Origin: Trichomonas vaginalis G3 | Taxonomy: Eukaryota > Parabasalia > Trichomonadida > Trichomonadidae | Assembly: GCF_026262505.1 (NCBI RefSeq) | Contig: NC_067208.1 | Location: forward strand, 17,307,962-17,371,961 | Direction of reading: 5' to 3' | Length of the DNA stretch: 64,000 bases | Made by a program: the position numbers and the translations under genes | Notes under the pieces: generated by a model | Databases searched by the model: none | What the model was told of the DNA's origin: nothing | The model's input: the letters and a program-made list of their open reading frames with translations, nothing else | Part shown: one piece after another, positions 17,687 to 28,181 of the stretch | Position numbering within the stretch: the stretch's first letter is position 1 | Layout of the letters: each line of letters starts with the position of its first letter

Positions 17687-20590
17687 ATGCAGCGGATTAA
17701 TATGGATCTCATGGATAATGATGATTATGAGGAAGATGAAGAGCTGCAAAAGATAGCAGACAGTAACAATGAAGCAAATGTCGAATACTTTAAGCAAGAA
17801 CTCCTTGGAGTTCAAAAACGAATTAATAAAAATCGAGAAAAGTTAGCATATTTACGTAAAGTATATCAGCAATTTGCAATGCTTATCAATAAAACAGTTT
17901 GCGATAACTATGGACCGCCAATTGTTCATCAAAAAGTTGAAAAGCCGCTATCGCTTCCAATTCCTGAAATAGATACGAAAACAAGTAATGAGCTCATTCA
18001 CCTACTTACCAAAATGGAATCTGTATCACCATCTGATGTACAAAAGTTTTTAAATAATTCTTCTGTTGTAGAAAAGCTTATTTTTGGCAATCAAACTATT
18101 TTTGATGATCAACTACAAAATGCAATACTTCGTACGTCTCCAGATATTAGAATGGCGTTTTTCAGTTCAATTCTCACAAAATTATTACGTTGTAATAAAT
18201 TTTTAGAAGGATTACTACCAATCTTATCAAAACTTTCTTTGAACAGTGTACTCCAACGTCAATTATCTGACCCTTACGCCGATTTCAAAGATTTTTTGAC
18301 GTTTTTTGAAGAATCCAGAAGGAAAATTGGTGAAACACTAGGCTTCAAAGACATCGTTATACTATTTAATACAGGAGACGGCGACTTATTATATCAAACT
18401 TCCGATCGAAATAATTTATTACAAATAAACAACACTTTAGTTGGCCATCTCCTTCACTGTGAAGGCCCTATAGTTACTTCTCAACCCCTAGAGAGCGATA
18501 AGATCCAAAGGAGTGAGGAAAGGTGCTTTTTTAAGGATGACAGAGCTTGTTTATCAATGAGGTTTTCTTTTGGCGACAATATCGAGGACGGATTAGTTTT
18601 ACTTTTCAATGATCAGTTCACCGAATCAGATATGGCCATTATGCAGATAGTTATACAGTATACAACCCCTGCTTTGCATACTTTTGGAACAATTTTTAAT
18701 ACGTTGACTCCTTCAATGATGTCGAAGATCTTACTTGATATATCATCATTGTATGAAGCTAAAGATATCATTAAATCAATAGAACAAGTTGTTCAGTCAA
18801 CATTAAATTCTGTCAAAACAAAAGTAATGACTTTAAAGAGATCTGAAGAGTTCCCTAATGTTCCTATACTTCCACAAGACAAATCATTGATAAGAGCGGC
18901 CGCAGAAAAGGGAGGTTCCACTTTAATCAGATTGCCAAGATTACAAAAAGGTTTTGTTAAAGAAATCGATGATGATACATCTCTTAGTATTATAACTGTT
19001 CTACATATCATTAAAATACCATTTAAAGACCTCTTTGTCATAAGTTACAACGCAAATGATTCGAATTCTTACAAAATTCAAGTCAGATCGATGGTTGAGC
19101 ACTTGATAAATGCTACACCATATCCTATTGAAGAATTTCTTAAGAGAAGAGCTGTAGAACAGAATTATAACTTAGATTCAACTCAAAAAGATTTAATGGA
19201 GAACTTTTTAACGAGAATACCACGTTTAGTGCAAGCCGTACAAGATTCCAAACTTATAGAAGTTGTTGCCGAAGAAACAGGCATAAAAGGAATGAAAGTT
19301 GAAGTGATTTCATTGATTGAAGAAAATAATTATTATGTTTTCCCTTCAAATGTAATGAGTGAGTATCCAGAAGAGATATCAGGTATAGCAGAACCAACTC
19401 ACATGCAAATTGATGAGCAAAATGAGATTTTTGTCATTCCATCAACTTCAACTACTTCATATTGCGTTTTTAGCGGTATTTCGGACTACAGCTCTATTGA
19501 CGAACGATTATTGGTGTATTTGGGTAACGCTACGATCGTTTTATTCCCTTGGGCTTTGATGGAAATTCAATTTAATGATATGATACATAGACAAACATAT
19601 CTTAGAGGGTCAATGAGAATTTCTATTGACTCTATATCAGATTTAATTGACTATAACCTCATTTACAAGGAGTATTCTCCTCCAATTTCTGAAAAAGATT
19701 TTAAATCCGAAAAACCATTCCATATTTTGATAGAAACGAAGCGAGGAATCGAAGCATCAATCGAATGCGATGAAGTTATTGAAGATGATATCTCAAAAAG
19801 TGTTCTTGAATCGTACAAAGATTATTTATCTTTCGCATTATCATCAAGGAGCTCAGTAAGAGAAGTTCCATCGGAGGTGTTCAATAGTATAATTGATTAT
19901 GTCCAAATTTTCAAGTGTGATAATACAAAATTGATGAATTGGATAAAAATAATTTTATCTTTCTTCAAAACTAACAATTATGACATCAATGTTAACCTCA
20001 AAATGATGAAATTTGTTAAATCCATTTTATCCAAGCTTTCTGTCTACAACTGGTTCTCAGATGATGATAAATCTGTTATTATGATTTTATTGTTCTTGAA
20101 TGGACTTGAAAACTTTTGGAGAATCAAGGCAGATGATTACCTAATAGATTTATGCTCAAATTCAAGTTTTTATGGAGCTCCTTACGTTGCTGCAGTTTTT
20201 AATTCTAATTTCGGAATTGGAAATGGATTAAGCATTGATCGTGCAAAGCATATCGCTCGTCTATTTTCCTATTACTCAATTGGCCCGAAAATGGAACAAG
20301 AACTTGAAGTTATTGCAAGAGTTAGATTTATTTCGGATAAGGGCTGGGAAAAGTCAGATGAAGCAAAGGTATTCGTTGGAAAGTCTCTTAGTATCCTTAG
20401 TCGTGCAGAACCTTGGTTAGTTTCGCCTTTCGATCCTTCAGCTTTTGCAAACCCGAAAAGAGAGTTGATTTATCTTGAAAGAGTTCTTTTACCACTGTTT
20501 TCATACTACAGCATGAAGAATGAGTTCATGATGGGCGATATGAGAACAATTCGAAGTAATATTCGCCAGATTCGACTTCAGCCTAAGTAA
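17687..20590 (+). CDS. Multi-GAF protein with degenerate phosphodiesterase-like C-terminus
   Basis: 967 residues from the ATG at 17687. An acidic N-terminus (DNDDYEEDEE) leads into a coiled coil (~30-65). Three GAF-like alpha/beta regions follow at roughly 205-335, 345-480 and 500-640; the first contains GFKDIVILFNTGDGDLLYQ. From ~740 the chain is helical and follows the cyclic-nucleotide phosphodiesterase pattern: FSDDDKSVIMILLFLNGLENFW stands where class I enzymes have the helix ending HDxxH, and ERVLLPLFSYYSM stands where they have the final helix before the C-terminus. The metal-binding histidines and aspartates are missing (NGLENF), so if homologous it is a pseudoenzyme that may bind a nucleotide through GAF. 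Assignment rests on pattern recognition. Confidence 0.6.
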   Translation: MQRINMDLMDNDDYEEDEELQKIADSNNEANVEYFKQELLGVQKRINKNREKLAYLRKVYQQFAMLINKTVCDNYGPPIVHQKVEKPLSLPIPEIDTKTSNELIHLLTKMESVSPSDVQKFLNNSSVVEKLIFGNQTIFDDQLQNAILRTSPDIRMAFFSSILTKLLRCNKFLEGLLPILSKLSLNSVLQRQLSDPYADFKDFLTFFEESRRKIGETLGFKDIVILFNTGDGDLLYQTSDRNNLLQINNTLVGHLLHCEGPIVTSQPLESDKIQRSEERCFFKDDRACLSMRFSFGDNIEDGLVLLFNDQFTESDMAIMQIVIQYTTPALHTFGTIFNTLTPSMMSKILLDISSLYEAKDIIKSIEQVVQSTLNSVKTKVMTLKRSEEFPNVPILPQDKSLIRAAAEKGGSTLIRLPRLQKGFVKEIDDDTSLSIITVLHIIKIPFKDLFVISYNANDSNSYKIQVRSMVEHLINATPYPIEEFLKRRAVEQNYNLDSTQKDLMENFLTRIPRLVQAVQDSKLIEVVAEETGIKGMKVEVISLIEENNYYVFPSNVMSEYPEEISGIAEPTHMQIDEQNEIFVIPSTSTTSYCVFSGISDYSSIDERLLVYLGNATIVLFPWALMEIQFNDMIHRQTYLRGSMRISIDSISDLIDYNLIYKEYSPPISEKDFKSEKPFHILIETKRGIEASIECDEVIEDDISKSVLESYKDYLSFALSSRSSVREVPSEVFNSIIDYVQIFKCDNTKLMNWIKIILSFFKTNNYDINVNLKMMKFVKSILSKLSVYNWFSDDDKSVIMILLFLNGLENFWRIKADDYLIDLCSNSSFYGAPYVAAVFNSNFGIGNGLSIDRAKHIARLFSYYSIGPKMEQELEVIARVRFISDKGWEKSDEAKVFVGKSLSILSRAEPWLVSPFDPSAFANPKRELIYLERVLLPLFSYYSMKNEFMMGDMRTIRSNIRQIRLQPK

Positions 20591-20838
20591 TTTATATGTT
20601 TTTATTGTATGTAATTATATTATAAATGTTTGTATTTATCTATTCTGTTTAATTTCAACAAATTTTTCAATTTGATTCGAAAAAATATAGCTATTGTAAA
20701 TAACATAGCAATATTCTCCTTAACCATATCATAGATATTGTTCTTTTAGGGTTATCAAATGTAGAATTGATTGGGAATAGAGAGTTTTAGAAGTTGATGA
20801 TTTTTGAATTAAAAATAATCGTTTAAAAACCAAGTCTA

Positions 20839-21075
20839 ATGGACAAACTCTCTCCTGATAATCAAATAATTCTTTTTGAAGCTATCCGTCGCTATTACCC
20901 ACAGTCAGAAAATAAAGAAATCGTATTATCTATGATTTTCCAGTGGTATAACGAACATGCAACACAATTCCTTCCTGCAAAGGAGTTAAGAGCTATTTGC
21001 ATGGATTATTATGACTTTAACAAACAAGTTACCCAGCCAAATGCCAACCACGTTTTTAGTTTTAAGACGTTTTAA
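20839..21075 (+). CDS. Small conserved-looking protein, 78 aa
   Basis: 78 residues from the ATG at 20839 with ordinary, non-repetitive composition (IILFEAIRRYYPQSENKEIV, then AKELRAICMDYYDFNK). The helical pattern with a YDF-type end recalls the Eaf7/MRGBP chromatin module, but similarity is slight and I do not assert it. It lies 248 bp after the GAF gene on the same strand. Length, composition and a clean ATG support a real gene. Confidence 0.55.
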   Translation: MDKLSPDNQIILFEAIRRYYPQSENKEIVLSMIFQWYNEHATQFLPAKELRAICMDYYDFNKQVTQPNANHVFSFKTF

Positions 21076-21340
21076 ATTTCAAGTATGTCTATTCACCAAA
21101 ATCATATACATCACCTATCTCTACAATTTTAATCACAATCTTAATCGATTGTCTTATTATACAAAATTGGAATAAATATGTTTGTTTATATATTTACTGT
21201 TTTTTTATTCTCTTAGTATGCTAAGATATGTAATGAATGTTAGTGTTAGTTGTGTAAACGTTATTAATATGTAATAATATTAATTCATTAAGTTTTTGTA
21301 AAAAGTAATGAATGGTAAAACAACAAACAAAATTTTTTAC

Positions 21341-21874
21341 TTATAGCTGAGCTTTCTTCCGATTCTCATCTATCTTACTCCACAAATCATTCTGATTTTG
21401 GGTCAAATCATCCATATTGTAAGAGAAGAAACATGTAGAATCGATAGTTCCATATGCGATCATACCGCTAATTTGATTTTGGTTTGCCGAAGAAATTGTT
21501 ATTGGTGCTATCGATTTATAAAGTGTAAGTGCTGCTGCTGGATCTTCAGTTGAATTTTTAGTCTCTTCTTGTTTCTGAACGATACTCTCTAATTCTTCAA
21601 CGCGATTCTTTAAAAATTGCCTTTTCTTGATTAATTCTTCTTTTGCTTGTTTTAACTTTTCTATTTCGAGTTTCTGCGAATTTGAACTAATTTTGTCACT
21701 ATTTTTGAGTTTTTCTTCTTCTTCTCGAAGAGATTGGATTTTCATCTGAAGTTCTTTTGTCTTTTTCGTATTTTCATCTTGCAAATTATAAATATGAGCG
21801 TCCATCTCAACTTTCTTATCCTTGATTTTCTCGCATAAGTCTCTTAATGTTGGCGAAACTTCGCCCCCAAACAT
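21341..21874 (-). CDS. Possible Spc24-like kinetochore protein
   Basis: 177 residues from the ATG at 21874. Residues ~20-115 form a single coiled coil. A small globular C-terminus follows: LTLYKSIAPITI, then ISGMIAYGTIDSTCFFSYNM, then NDLWSKIDENRKKAQL. This order and spacing (LYxxI, iG-x-I, F-x-x-x-M, LWxxID) is what Spc24 shows, in which an N-terminal coil pairs with Spc25 and the C-terminal fold binds the inner kinetochore in the Ndc80 complex. Length is close to Spc24 (about 200). Spc24/25 diverge fast, so the call is tentative; a generic coiled-coil protein is the alternative. Confidence 0.45.
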   Translation of the reverse strand: MFGGEVSPTLRDLCEKIKDKKVEMDAHIYNLQDENTKKTKELQMKIQSLREEEEKLKNSDKISSNSQKLEIEKLKQAKEELIKKRQFLKNRVEELESIVQKQEETKNSTEDPAAALTLYKSIAPITISSANQNQISGMIAYGTIDSTCFFSYNMDDLTQNQNDLWSKIDENRKKAQL

Positions 21875-22745
21875 TTTTTAAACGTACACTTTCTGCTCAA
21901 ATCATAGAATTTGTATGAATAATAAACATTTAGAAACTAGATGATTTAAATTAGTGAAAAGGATCTATTTAAGAACGAAATCTCGTATAATATTAAAAAA
22001 TGAGAGAATTGAAGAATAATAATCGACTTAAATTGAGCGATTTCACTTAGCTTTCAAGCAAAAATGGTTTTGAATGAAAAATAAAACATTTTCTATTTCA
22101 AAAAAAATCAAGTTTTTGGTTTTCTATTATTAAAAAGTCTAAAATTCTTTTCATTTTTTAATTTTTGAAAAAAATTTGGAATTTTTTTTGTGCTGCTTTT
22201 TGATTTTGATAAGCAACATTAGTTACACATAAGATGTATTTAAAAAATATACATCAAATAGAAAATTTTTGAATATTATTTGAGATTTTTATAATTTGCC
22301 AAACAATGAGTAACTTAATCCCCTAATCTGCACCTTGAGCCTTATTTTCTATATCATTGATCATATCATTTATCATTTTACAATGTATTTTTATTGATTA
22401 ATTCAAAAATAGATCAACATCCAAATAGCATGTCATTTCCCAATCAGAAGGTAAGTCATACACATTTAGCCAGCATGTAAATTTCAATCAATATGTTGAT
22501 ACATTTAATTACAAGATAAATAAATCATTGTATGTTCATTTTTAACATCTATTACATTATCAAACATAATTGAGTTCATGCATTACCTTCGTTTTTAATT
22601 CTAAACGTGCAACAATTTGAGATCTATACTGAAATCTATGTTCACACCAATAATTATACGATAAATTTTGATATACATCATATTTACATTACTTTTGGCA
22701 ACAAATATTTTTGCAAAATCCTCGCTAATAAAATTTTCAGAGTGG
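21875..22745. other. Divergent intergenic region, no gene seen
   Basis: Very AT-rich spacer between the Spc24-like gene (minus) and the condensin-like gene (plus), with several long A/T runs. A short MSFPNQK-like ATG frame near 22432 runs straight into GTAAGT; I see no matching acceptor to make it an exon. Confidence 0.4.
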
Positions 22746-25700
22746 ATGAGTGAATCCTTGTCTCAGCAGGCCATAGGATTCCTCAATTCACTTGGTATCA
22801 CACAATTATCACGATCAGATCATTATAATGTTACACATTACGGTGAAATGCATAATACAGAAAATCTTGAAGAAATATCAAGGTTAATTCATGAGAATCC
22901 AACAGATTTTAAAAAACTAGTATCCATTCTCCGAAACATCAGAGATTGTGGCGAATATACCGAGTTTTTTGCTCTACTAGAAAGTAACGATCTCCCGCTT
23001 GATATATTCATTCCTTTATGTATGAAATTTATAACGAAAGAAGATATATTAGCTCAAATATCATCAGTTTTATATGGAATACTCCTCGGATATCGTCCTA
23101 TTCAACATAATTACAACGAAATTTTGATTCAGAAAGTAATTCATAACATAATTAAAGCGTCAAATTCAGTAGAACTAAAGAAAGATATCACTGACGTCGA
23201 CATTTCTTACGTTTCCATAGCAGATGGCTTTTTTAGTGAATTTTCTTCAGCAATTTCAGCAGATTTCATCAATATCGCAACGCGTGAAGTATATACAGCC
23301 TTCATAGAACTATCTTTTAAGATAGGATCTACAATGACAAAGCAAATTTCACAATACGTTCCAAATTTAGAAGAAAATGTCATGAAATTCATACAATCAG
23401 CATTACAAATAAGTCCAGATTACGTTGCGCCTCATGTTGTATCATTTCTTGTTGCAGACAACCTACCAAAGAACCAAAGAGTTCAAAAATTTCGAGAAAA
23501 AATTATAGAATCAACGATGTACTCATTACAAGGCTCAGATTCAACGCTAACATTGATTTGTCAACACTTAACAGTCAGATGTCCTGATAGAGCAGCCATG
23601 AGAGAGATGATTAGTCAAACAATTAAATCATTTTTTAATGCAATACATGATAAACAGAAATACACATCATATCTCATGAAATGCATCAAATCAACTAAGA
23701 TGAGTCTAAGAAATGTCTCTTTAGAAGTCCTTTCAGTGCTAATTCCTTATTTTGATTTGAATTTTATAAATGAAATTACAGAAATTTTGAAAAAAATGAC
23801 GACAGAAGTTCATCCGAATATCAAATCGCTGGCAATCGGTGCATTATCATCTATTGTTGAATATACAGGTAACACAGATTTCTTTGATGTCCTAAAACAC
23901 TCACTTTTGGATGAAAAAGTTGTTGTAAGGAAAAGTTCTTTAAATTTTTTGTCAATTTTGATCAAAAAAATTAATGAAGAAAATTCGGAGATACTAGAAC
24001 TACTCAGCCAAAGAACAAGGGACAAATCTCCTTTAATAAGACATGAAGCAATCAAAATGCTCTCAGATTATTTCACAAAATTCATTTCGGAAAAAACTTT
24101 TTTCGTTTTTTTGGATTCTGTTTTGCCAAGAGTTTTAGATGATGATAAAAAGATTGTAACATTCTCAACTCAAATGATTGAGACCCATTTCCTTAGTGAC
24201 ATCAATTTGTCGATGAAATATTCGAGTGTTTTTGATGAAAACATTGTTGAAAATTTAAGAAGTTCTTTGCAAATTATTAAAACAAATTCACAAAAACAAA
24301 TCAAGAATTTTGCAAAGTTGATTTCAAAGAAACTTAATGGAGATGTTGATGGAGGCTTCTGGGCTTTGGCAGATGTGATAAGCGAGTTCGAAACTAAGCA
24401 ATTCAACAAAGATTTGTTAAAAGATCTCTGGCCAAAAAGACTCTCAATTTCACATCACTTTTTGTCAATTTGTTCGAAGCATGCAAACAAAACATGGATC
24501 AAAGATGCTATGAATGATGTTACTAATATATCCAAAGGTAATTTGACATGTAATTACGGACATATCAAATATTTGGTGGAAATTTCTGGTTCCGATAAAG
24601 AAAATACGAAAATTTTCAGAAATTTGTTCAAAAAGTGTCTTGAAAAGAACATAAAAGATAATGATTGCATTGTTTACTTGGTTGGCTGCTTGTCATCATA
24701 TTTCACTCTTGAAAACAGAGATGAAATTAATCCATTGATTGATATTTGTTTCGACAAACAAATTGACAACAAAATCAGATCAATTGGAATTTTGTCACTT
24801 GGAAAATGTCTATTAACAAAGAAAGAAGTTGCTCAAGATGTAATAATTTTGTTATCTAATGATTTGACTTCTGATTCTCATTCAACAATTAAAATGAATG
24901 AAATAACTGCTTTGTCAGATTTATTAATCAAATATGGTACTTTCGCAAGCGTTTTTATTGATAATGCTTTGAAGTTATTGATTGATGGAGAAGATATTGT
25001 TAAAAGACATGTTCTTGTAATGATAACACGCTTAGTAACAGAAGATTACATCAAAGTGAAATCGAATTTATTTTTCAAACTTTTGAAGAGTTTGTTAGAT
25101 GAAAATCCAATGATTTCTAACTTTGCTTCATCATGTATCTTTGATCTGATTGTTCCCAAATCATCAAAGATATTACTATTTCTCTCAGATGCTGTTTCAT
25201 TTTACAATTCTCCTGATGTCGGAATTTTCGGAGTTAATATTCAAGAGAGGAAGAAAATTTATGATTTTTGTGTCGACAGAATGACTGATATCCAATGCTG
25301 GTCAACAATACAAACACTCTGCTCTAAATATATTGATCATCACATGACTGTTGATACATCACATATGAGAGATAGCTTGACAATTATTGGTATTTGTTAC
25401 CAAGCAATTATTTCTAGAAGTTCAACATCAAAAAGTGATAATTTGAATGAAACCGAATCACAAGAACTTAGTTCTTCACAAGAATCAAGGAATGATGGAA
25501 GAGAAAGTATCCAGAAGTTGTTAGTTATCATACAACAACAGATTATCAAAGTTTTGTTACCGAAAATGATTGATTTACATTATCATTTGAGGTCAACAAA
25601 TTCTCCATTGCAAGGCGATTTAAAGAAACTAATGTCACTTATTGTTAGAAGTGATTCATCTTTCTTGCAGTACATAGAAATGATTGATAAAACACTTAGT

Positions 25701-25925
25701 AATGAATTGAAAATTTATCTCCAAAGAACTCCAGAAAATGAAGATCCGAGTTTGCCTCCTTCTCCTTCGGTTAGAAGAGTCTTCTCTTCATCTCTTTTGA
25801 CAAGATTAGCAGCAAGAGGATCCCCTGCAAGACAGACAACAAACTCAACACCAAGTAGATCTCAAACACCAGATGATTTTTCAATTTTGCTCAAGAGAAT
25901 GCCAAATTTAGACGAAGATGAGTGA
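22746..25925 (+). CDS. HEAT-repeat condensin subunit (CAP-D family)
   Basis: About 1,059 residues from the ATG at 22746 (MSESLSQQAIGFLN). The frame is open for 26 more codons upstream, but only from a TTG. The protein is helical HEAT repeats throughout. The central part has the condensin CAP-D pattern: LTVRCPDRAAMRE, then LKHSLLDEKVVVRKSSLNFL, then LSQRTRDKSPLIRHEAIKML, resembling the VRKxAL repeats of CAP-D3/CAP-D2. The tail (~1000 on) is Ser/Pro-rich with likely Cdk sites (SLPPSPSVR, NSTPSRSQTPDD), as in condensin regulatory subunits. Condensin compacts mitotic chromosomes. D3 seems more likely than D2 but I cannot settle it. Confidence 0.65.
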   Translation: MSESLSQQAIGFLNSLGITQLSRSDHYNVTHYGEMHNTENLEEISRLIHENPTDFKKLVSILRNIRDCGEYTEFFALLESNDLPLDIFIPLCMKFITKEDILAQISSVLYGILLGYRPIQHNYNEILIQKVIHNIIKASNSVELKKDITDVDISYVSIADGFFSEFSSAISADFINIATREVYTAFIELSFKIGSTMTKQISQYVPNLEENVMKFIQSALQISPDYVAPHVVSFLVADNLPKNQRVQKFREKIIESTMYSLQGSDSTLTLICQHLTVRCPDRAAMREMISQTIKSFFNAIHDKQKYTSYLMKCIKSTKMSLRNVSLEVLSVLIPYFDLNFINEITEILKKMTTEVHPNIKSLAIGALSSIVEYTGNTDFFDVLKHSLLDEKVVVRKSSLNFLSILIKKINEENSEILELLSQRTRDKSPLIRHEAIKMLSDYFTKFISEKTFFVFLDSVLPRVLDDDKKIVTFSTQMIETHFLSDINLSMKYSSVFDENIVENLRSSLQIIKTNSQKQIKNFAKLISKKLNGDVDGGFWALADVISEFETKQFNKDLLKDLWPKRLSISHHFLSICSKHANKTWIKDAMNDVTNISKGNLTCNYGHIKYLVEISGSDKENTKIFRNLFKKCLEKNIKDNDCIVYLVGCLSSYFTLENRDEINPLIDICFDKQIDNKIRSIGILSLGKCLLTKKEVAQDVIILLSNDLTSDSHSTIKMNEITALSDLLIKYGTFASVFIDNALKLLIDGEDIVKRHVLVMITRLVTEDYIKVKSNLFFKLLKSLLDENPMISNFASSCIFDLIVPKSSKILLFLSDAVSFYNSPDVGIFGVNIQERKKIYDFCVDRMTDIQCWSTIQTLCSKYIDHHMTVDTSHMRDSLTIIGICYQAIISRSSTSKSDNLNETESQELSSSQESRNDGRESIQKLLVIIQQQIIKVLLPKMIDLHYHLRSTNSPLQGDLKKLMSLIVRSDSSFLQYIEMIDKTLSNELKIYLQRTPENEDPSLPPSPSVRRVFSSSLLTRLAARGSPARQTTNSTPSRSQTPDDFSILLKRMPNLDEDE

Positions 25926-26463
25926 AATACTATATTTGTTTATATATATTTTATTAATAATAAAATGTTTTTTTATTCCTGTTTATAGTAATTATAGCTT
26001 ATCGACGCAATTTTATTTTTAAATCAGAAAAAAAAAGAATCAGAATTTATCGAAAATAATAAAACGTCCAACATAATGAATGTATTAATAATAATTAAAT
26101 TGTTTTCAAGATAATTTTTTTTTCTGAATTTTTGGCGAATTATTAATGTCAAGAACTAAAACTCGACACTAATTACACAAATGCATTCTAAAATACTCTT
26201 AGATATTATAAATTCGATTTTTTGGCTTATTTTTTTCAGTCGTTTCGATCAAGTTGCATGATAGCTATTAATAAATTCATGACATTGAAAAAATAATTAA
26301 CATGCATTGTTGACAGGTTAACAATTAAGCAAATTAATTTAGTCAAAAATTGCAATTTCATTTAATCTTCGACAAATTCATGATATACTAGATTTTCTGC
26401 TTTATTAAATGAAAAAGCCATATCCTATTTGGATCATTTAAATTGTTATAAAAAAATTATTTT
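25926..26463. other. Intergenic, no gene seen
   Basis: AT-rich spacer between the condensin-like gene and the TIR element. No feature is supported. Confidence 0.4.
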
Positions 26464-26497
26464 ATACCCAGATTTTTCTAACTTTTACCACCCCCTC
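26464..26497 (+). repeat. Left terminal inverted repeat
   Basis: Begins TACCCAGATTTTTCTAAC and continues into a C-rich end. It pairs with 27705-27736 with one substitution and one indel. Confidence 0.8.
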
Positions 26498-27733
26498 AGG
26501 TATTTGTGAGAAAAACGATTATTATATTTTTTTATGGAAGAATAGCTCGCTTACCTAGAAAGGACCTCACATCTCTGACTAAAAAGAGTCTCGGATCATA
26601 AATAGGTTTGTGATCCAGTAAGCAAATCCAACAAAAAGTCTATTTTTTGCCTTTTTTGGCGCTCATTTTATCGCATATACACATGAATATGTGGAAATCA
26701 TTGGATCTTTTTAGGTAATCCATATATCCATGTAGTCTGGATCATCTTTCCTCGTAGGACCTCTTTACGGGTGCGAATACCCATAAAGTTCTCAAAAGAT
26801 TCATTTATCATCTCCATGTTGAAAGAACTTGCGCCAAAAATGATATCTACGCAACAAACTACAGGCATATATGAACTAAATTCATAAAGCTCAGCTCTTA
26901 ATTTACCAAAAACGTCGAAATCTTACTCATTGCAATTGCATTTTCTCAAAAGCTCAGAAGAAATACAAGATTTTGATTAAGCCGATGTTATAGATATCAC
27001 AAATACTACATACTTACGCAATATCAAAATTGCAGGTAAAAGTTTCTTATCATTATGCTCATATTTGTTTTATAAACTAAAAATCTACTTATATTATTCA
27101 CTAAATTTTTATATATTATTCATATACTTTAATAATTACAATGCTATTTCACTTTCAAAATGAATTTCGTAAATCAATATTATTTTTTTGAAAATTTATC
27201 CATTTTAGATGAAAACAACATGAAAATAAAATTTACGTAAAACAATATGCAAAATAGTTTTAAAAAGTGGTTATTGATAATAAGAAAGTTTATAGTTTGC
27301 TTTGAAGTTTATTTTTAGAAAAAAAATTAGGATCCTATAATTAAATCAAAATAAAGAGTTATTTTAGAATCTATATTATCCATAAAACAATTATTTACAT
27401 TTGTATTGGCTTTTTAATATTTTGAATAAAATTCAATTCCGCATTCTTAAAGATTTTTAAAAAATAGATAAATACAAAGATAGTATATATGCAGAAGATT
27501 TAGAATGTGAAGCAAATCAAATAAAGGACAATCAAATTTTCAAGAAGCAAAAAAGGAAAAAAAATAGCATATAGGCAATTGAACCTGAGCAAATATATCC
27601 AATTTGACAATAAGTTCCGCTACACTACGCAACAATCCCCGAAAGTTGCCTAGGAGGTGACATTTAATAGCTTATCGCAACGATAGGCGGTTTCCCCAGC
27701 CTTAGAGGGGTGGTAAAAGTTAGAAAAATATGG
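26467..27733. mobile_element. 1.27-kb TIR element with TA flanks
   Basis: Bases 26464-26497 are the inverted match of 27705-27736 (core CTAACTTTTACCACCCC), with one substitution and one G-run length change. The ends read TA-CCC ... GGG-TA, as for a TA-targeting Tc1/mariner-type insertion, and ~1.3 kb is that class's usual size. The interior has higher GC at 26530-27000 and decayed frames. The longest, on the minus strand near 26720-26940, contains FGKLRAELYEFSSYMPVVCC and RTRKEVLRGKMIQTTWIYGL after a stop. No DDE/D signature is recognisable. It is non-autonomous or an old copy. Confidence 0.65.
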
Positions 27734-27736
27734 GTA
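27705..27736 (-). repeat. Right terminal inverted repeat
   Basis: Reads GAGGGGTGGTAAAAGTTAG on the plus strand and continues to GGGTA. It is the inverted partner of 26464-26497 and lies 77 bp from the 3' end of the bZIP gene. Confidence 0.8.
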
Positions 27737-27812
27737 TTTTTAATTATTATTTAATTATTTAATAAACAAACAATTCATATAAATAAGGCCCTATTTCCCT
27801 TTAAAAATAAAA

Positions 27813-28181
27813 TTATTTTTTGAGCTCTTGTATTTTTTCCAAAACTAATTTAGCTAACTGAATTTCTTCTTCTAAAGCTTTATTCTCTGACATCAAGCGC
27901 GTTCTATGATCTAAAAGGCTTAGAGATTTTGTCCTGAGCAAAAAATTGGTTTCTTCCAAATTGTTTAGATAGTCTTTTCTTCCTTCGCGCCATTTTCTAG
28001 CAGTGAGTCTGTTTTTTGTCTTCGAATCTAATTGATCATACTCAATTAATTTTTGAATCTTTGGATCGGCGTAATCAACAGCATTGCAAACTTTAAATGG
28101 TCGGGTTTCTAGTTTCGGTATTGTTGGAAATTGAAAATGTGGAATGTCGCTTTGAATATCCATGAAAATTGTTTTCGTCAT
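27813..28181 (-). CDS. bZIP transcription factor
   Basis: 122 residues from the ATG at 28181 (an ATG six codons later is possible). Residues ~55-70 (KNRLTARKWREGRKDYL) have the bZIP basic-region signature N-x7-R. A zipper-like helix follows with hydrophobic residues about every seven positions (LEETNFLLRTKSLSLLDHR, then LEEEIQLAKLVLEKIQELKK). bZIP proteins dimerise through the zipper and contact DNA with the basic region. The N-terminal ~50 residues are Pro/Asp-rich and may be the effector part. The protein is unusually short and its target is unknown. Confidence 0.75.
   Translation of the reverse strand: MTKTIFMDIQSDIPHFQFPTIPKLETRPFKVCNAVDYADPKIQKLIEYDQLDSKTKNRLTARKWREGRKDYLNNLEETNFLLRTKSLSLLDHRTRLMSENKALEEEIQLAKLVLEKIQELKK

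Noticed and set aside
22432-22460. Short first exon (MSFPNQK then GTAAGT) for the condensin-like gene
   Set aside because: No trichomonad-type acceptor (ACTAACACACAG) is visible before the main frame, and the donor differs from the usual GTATGT.
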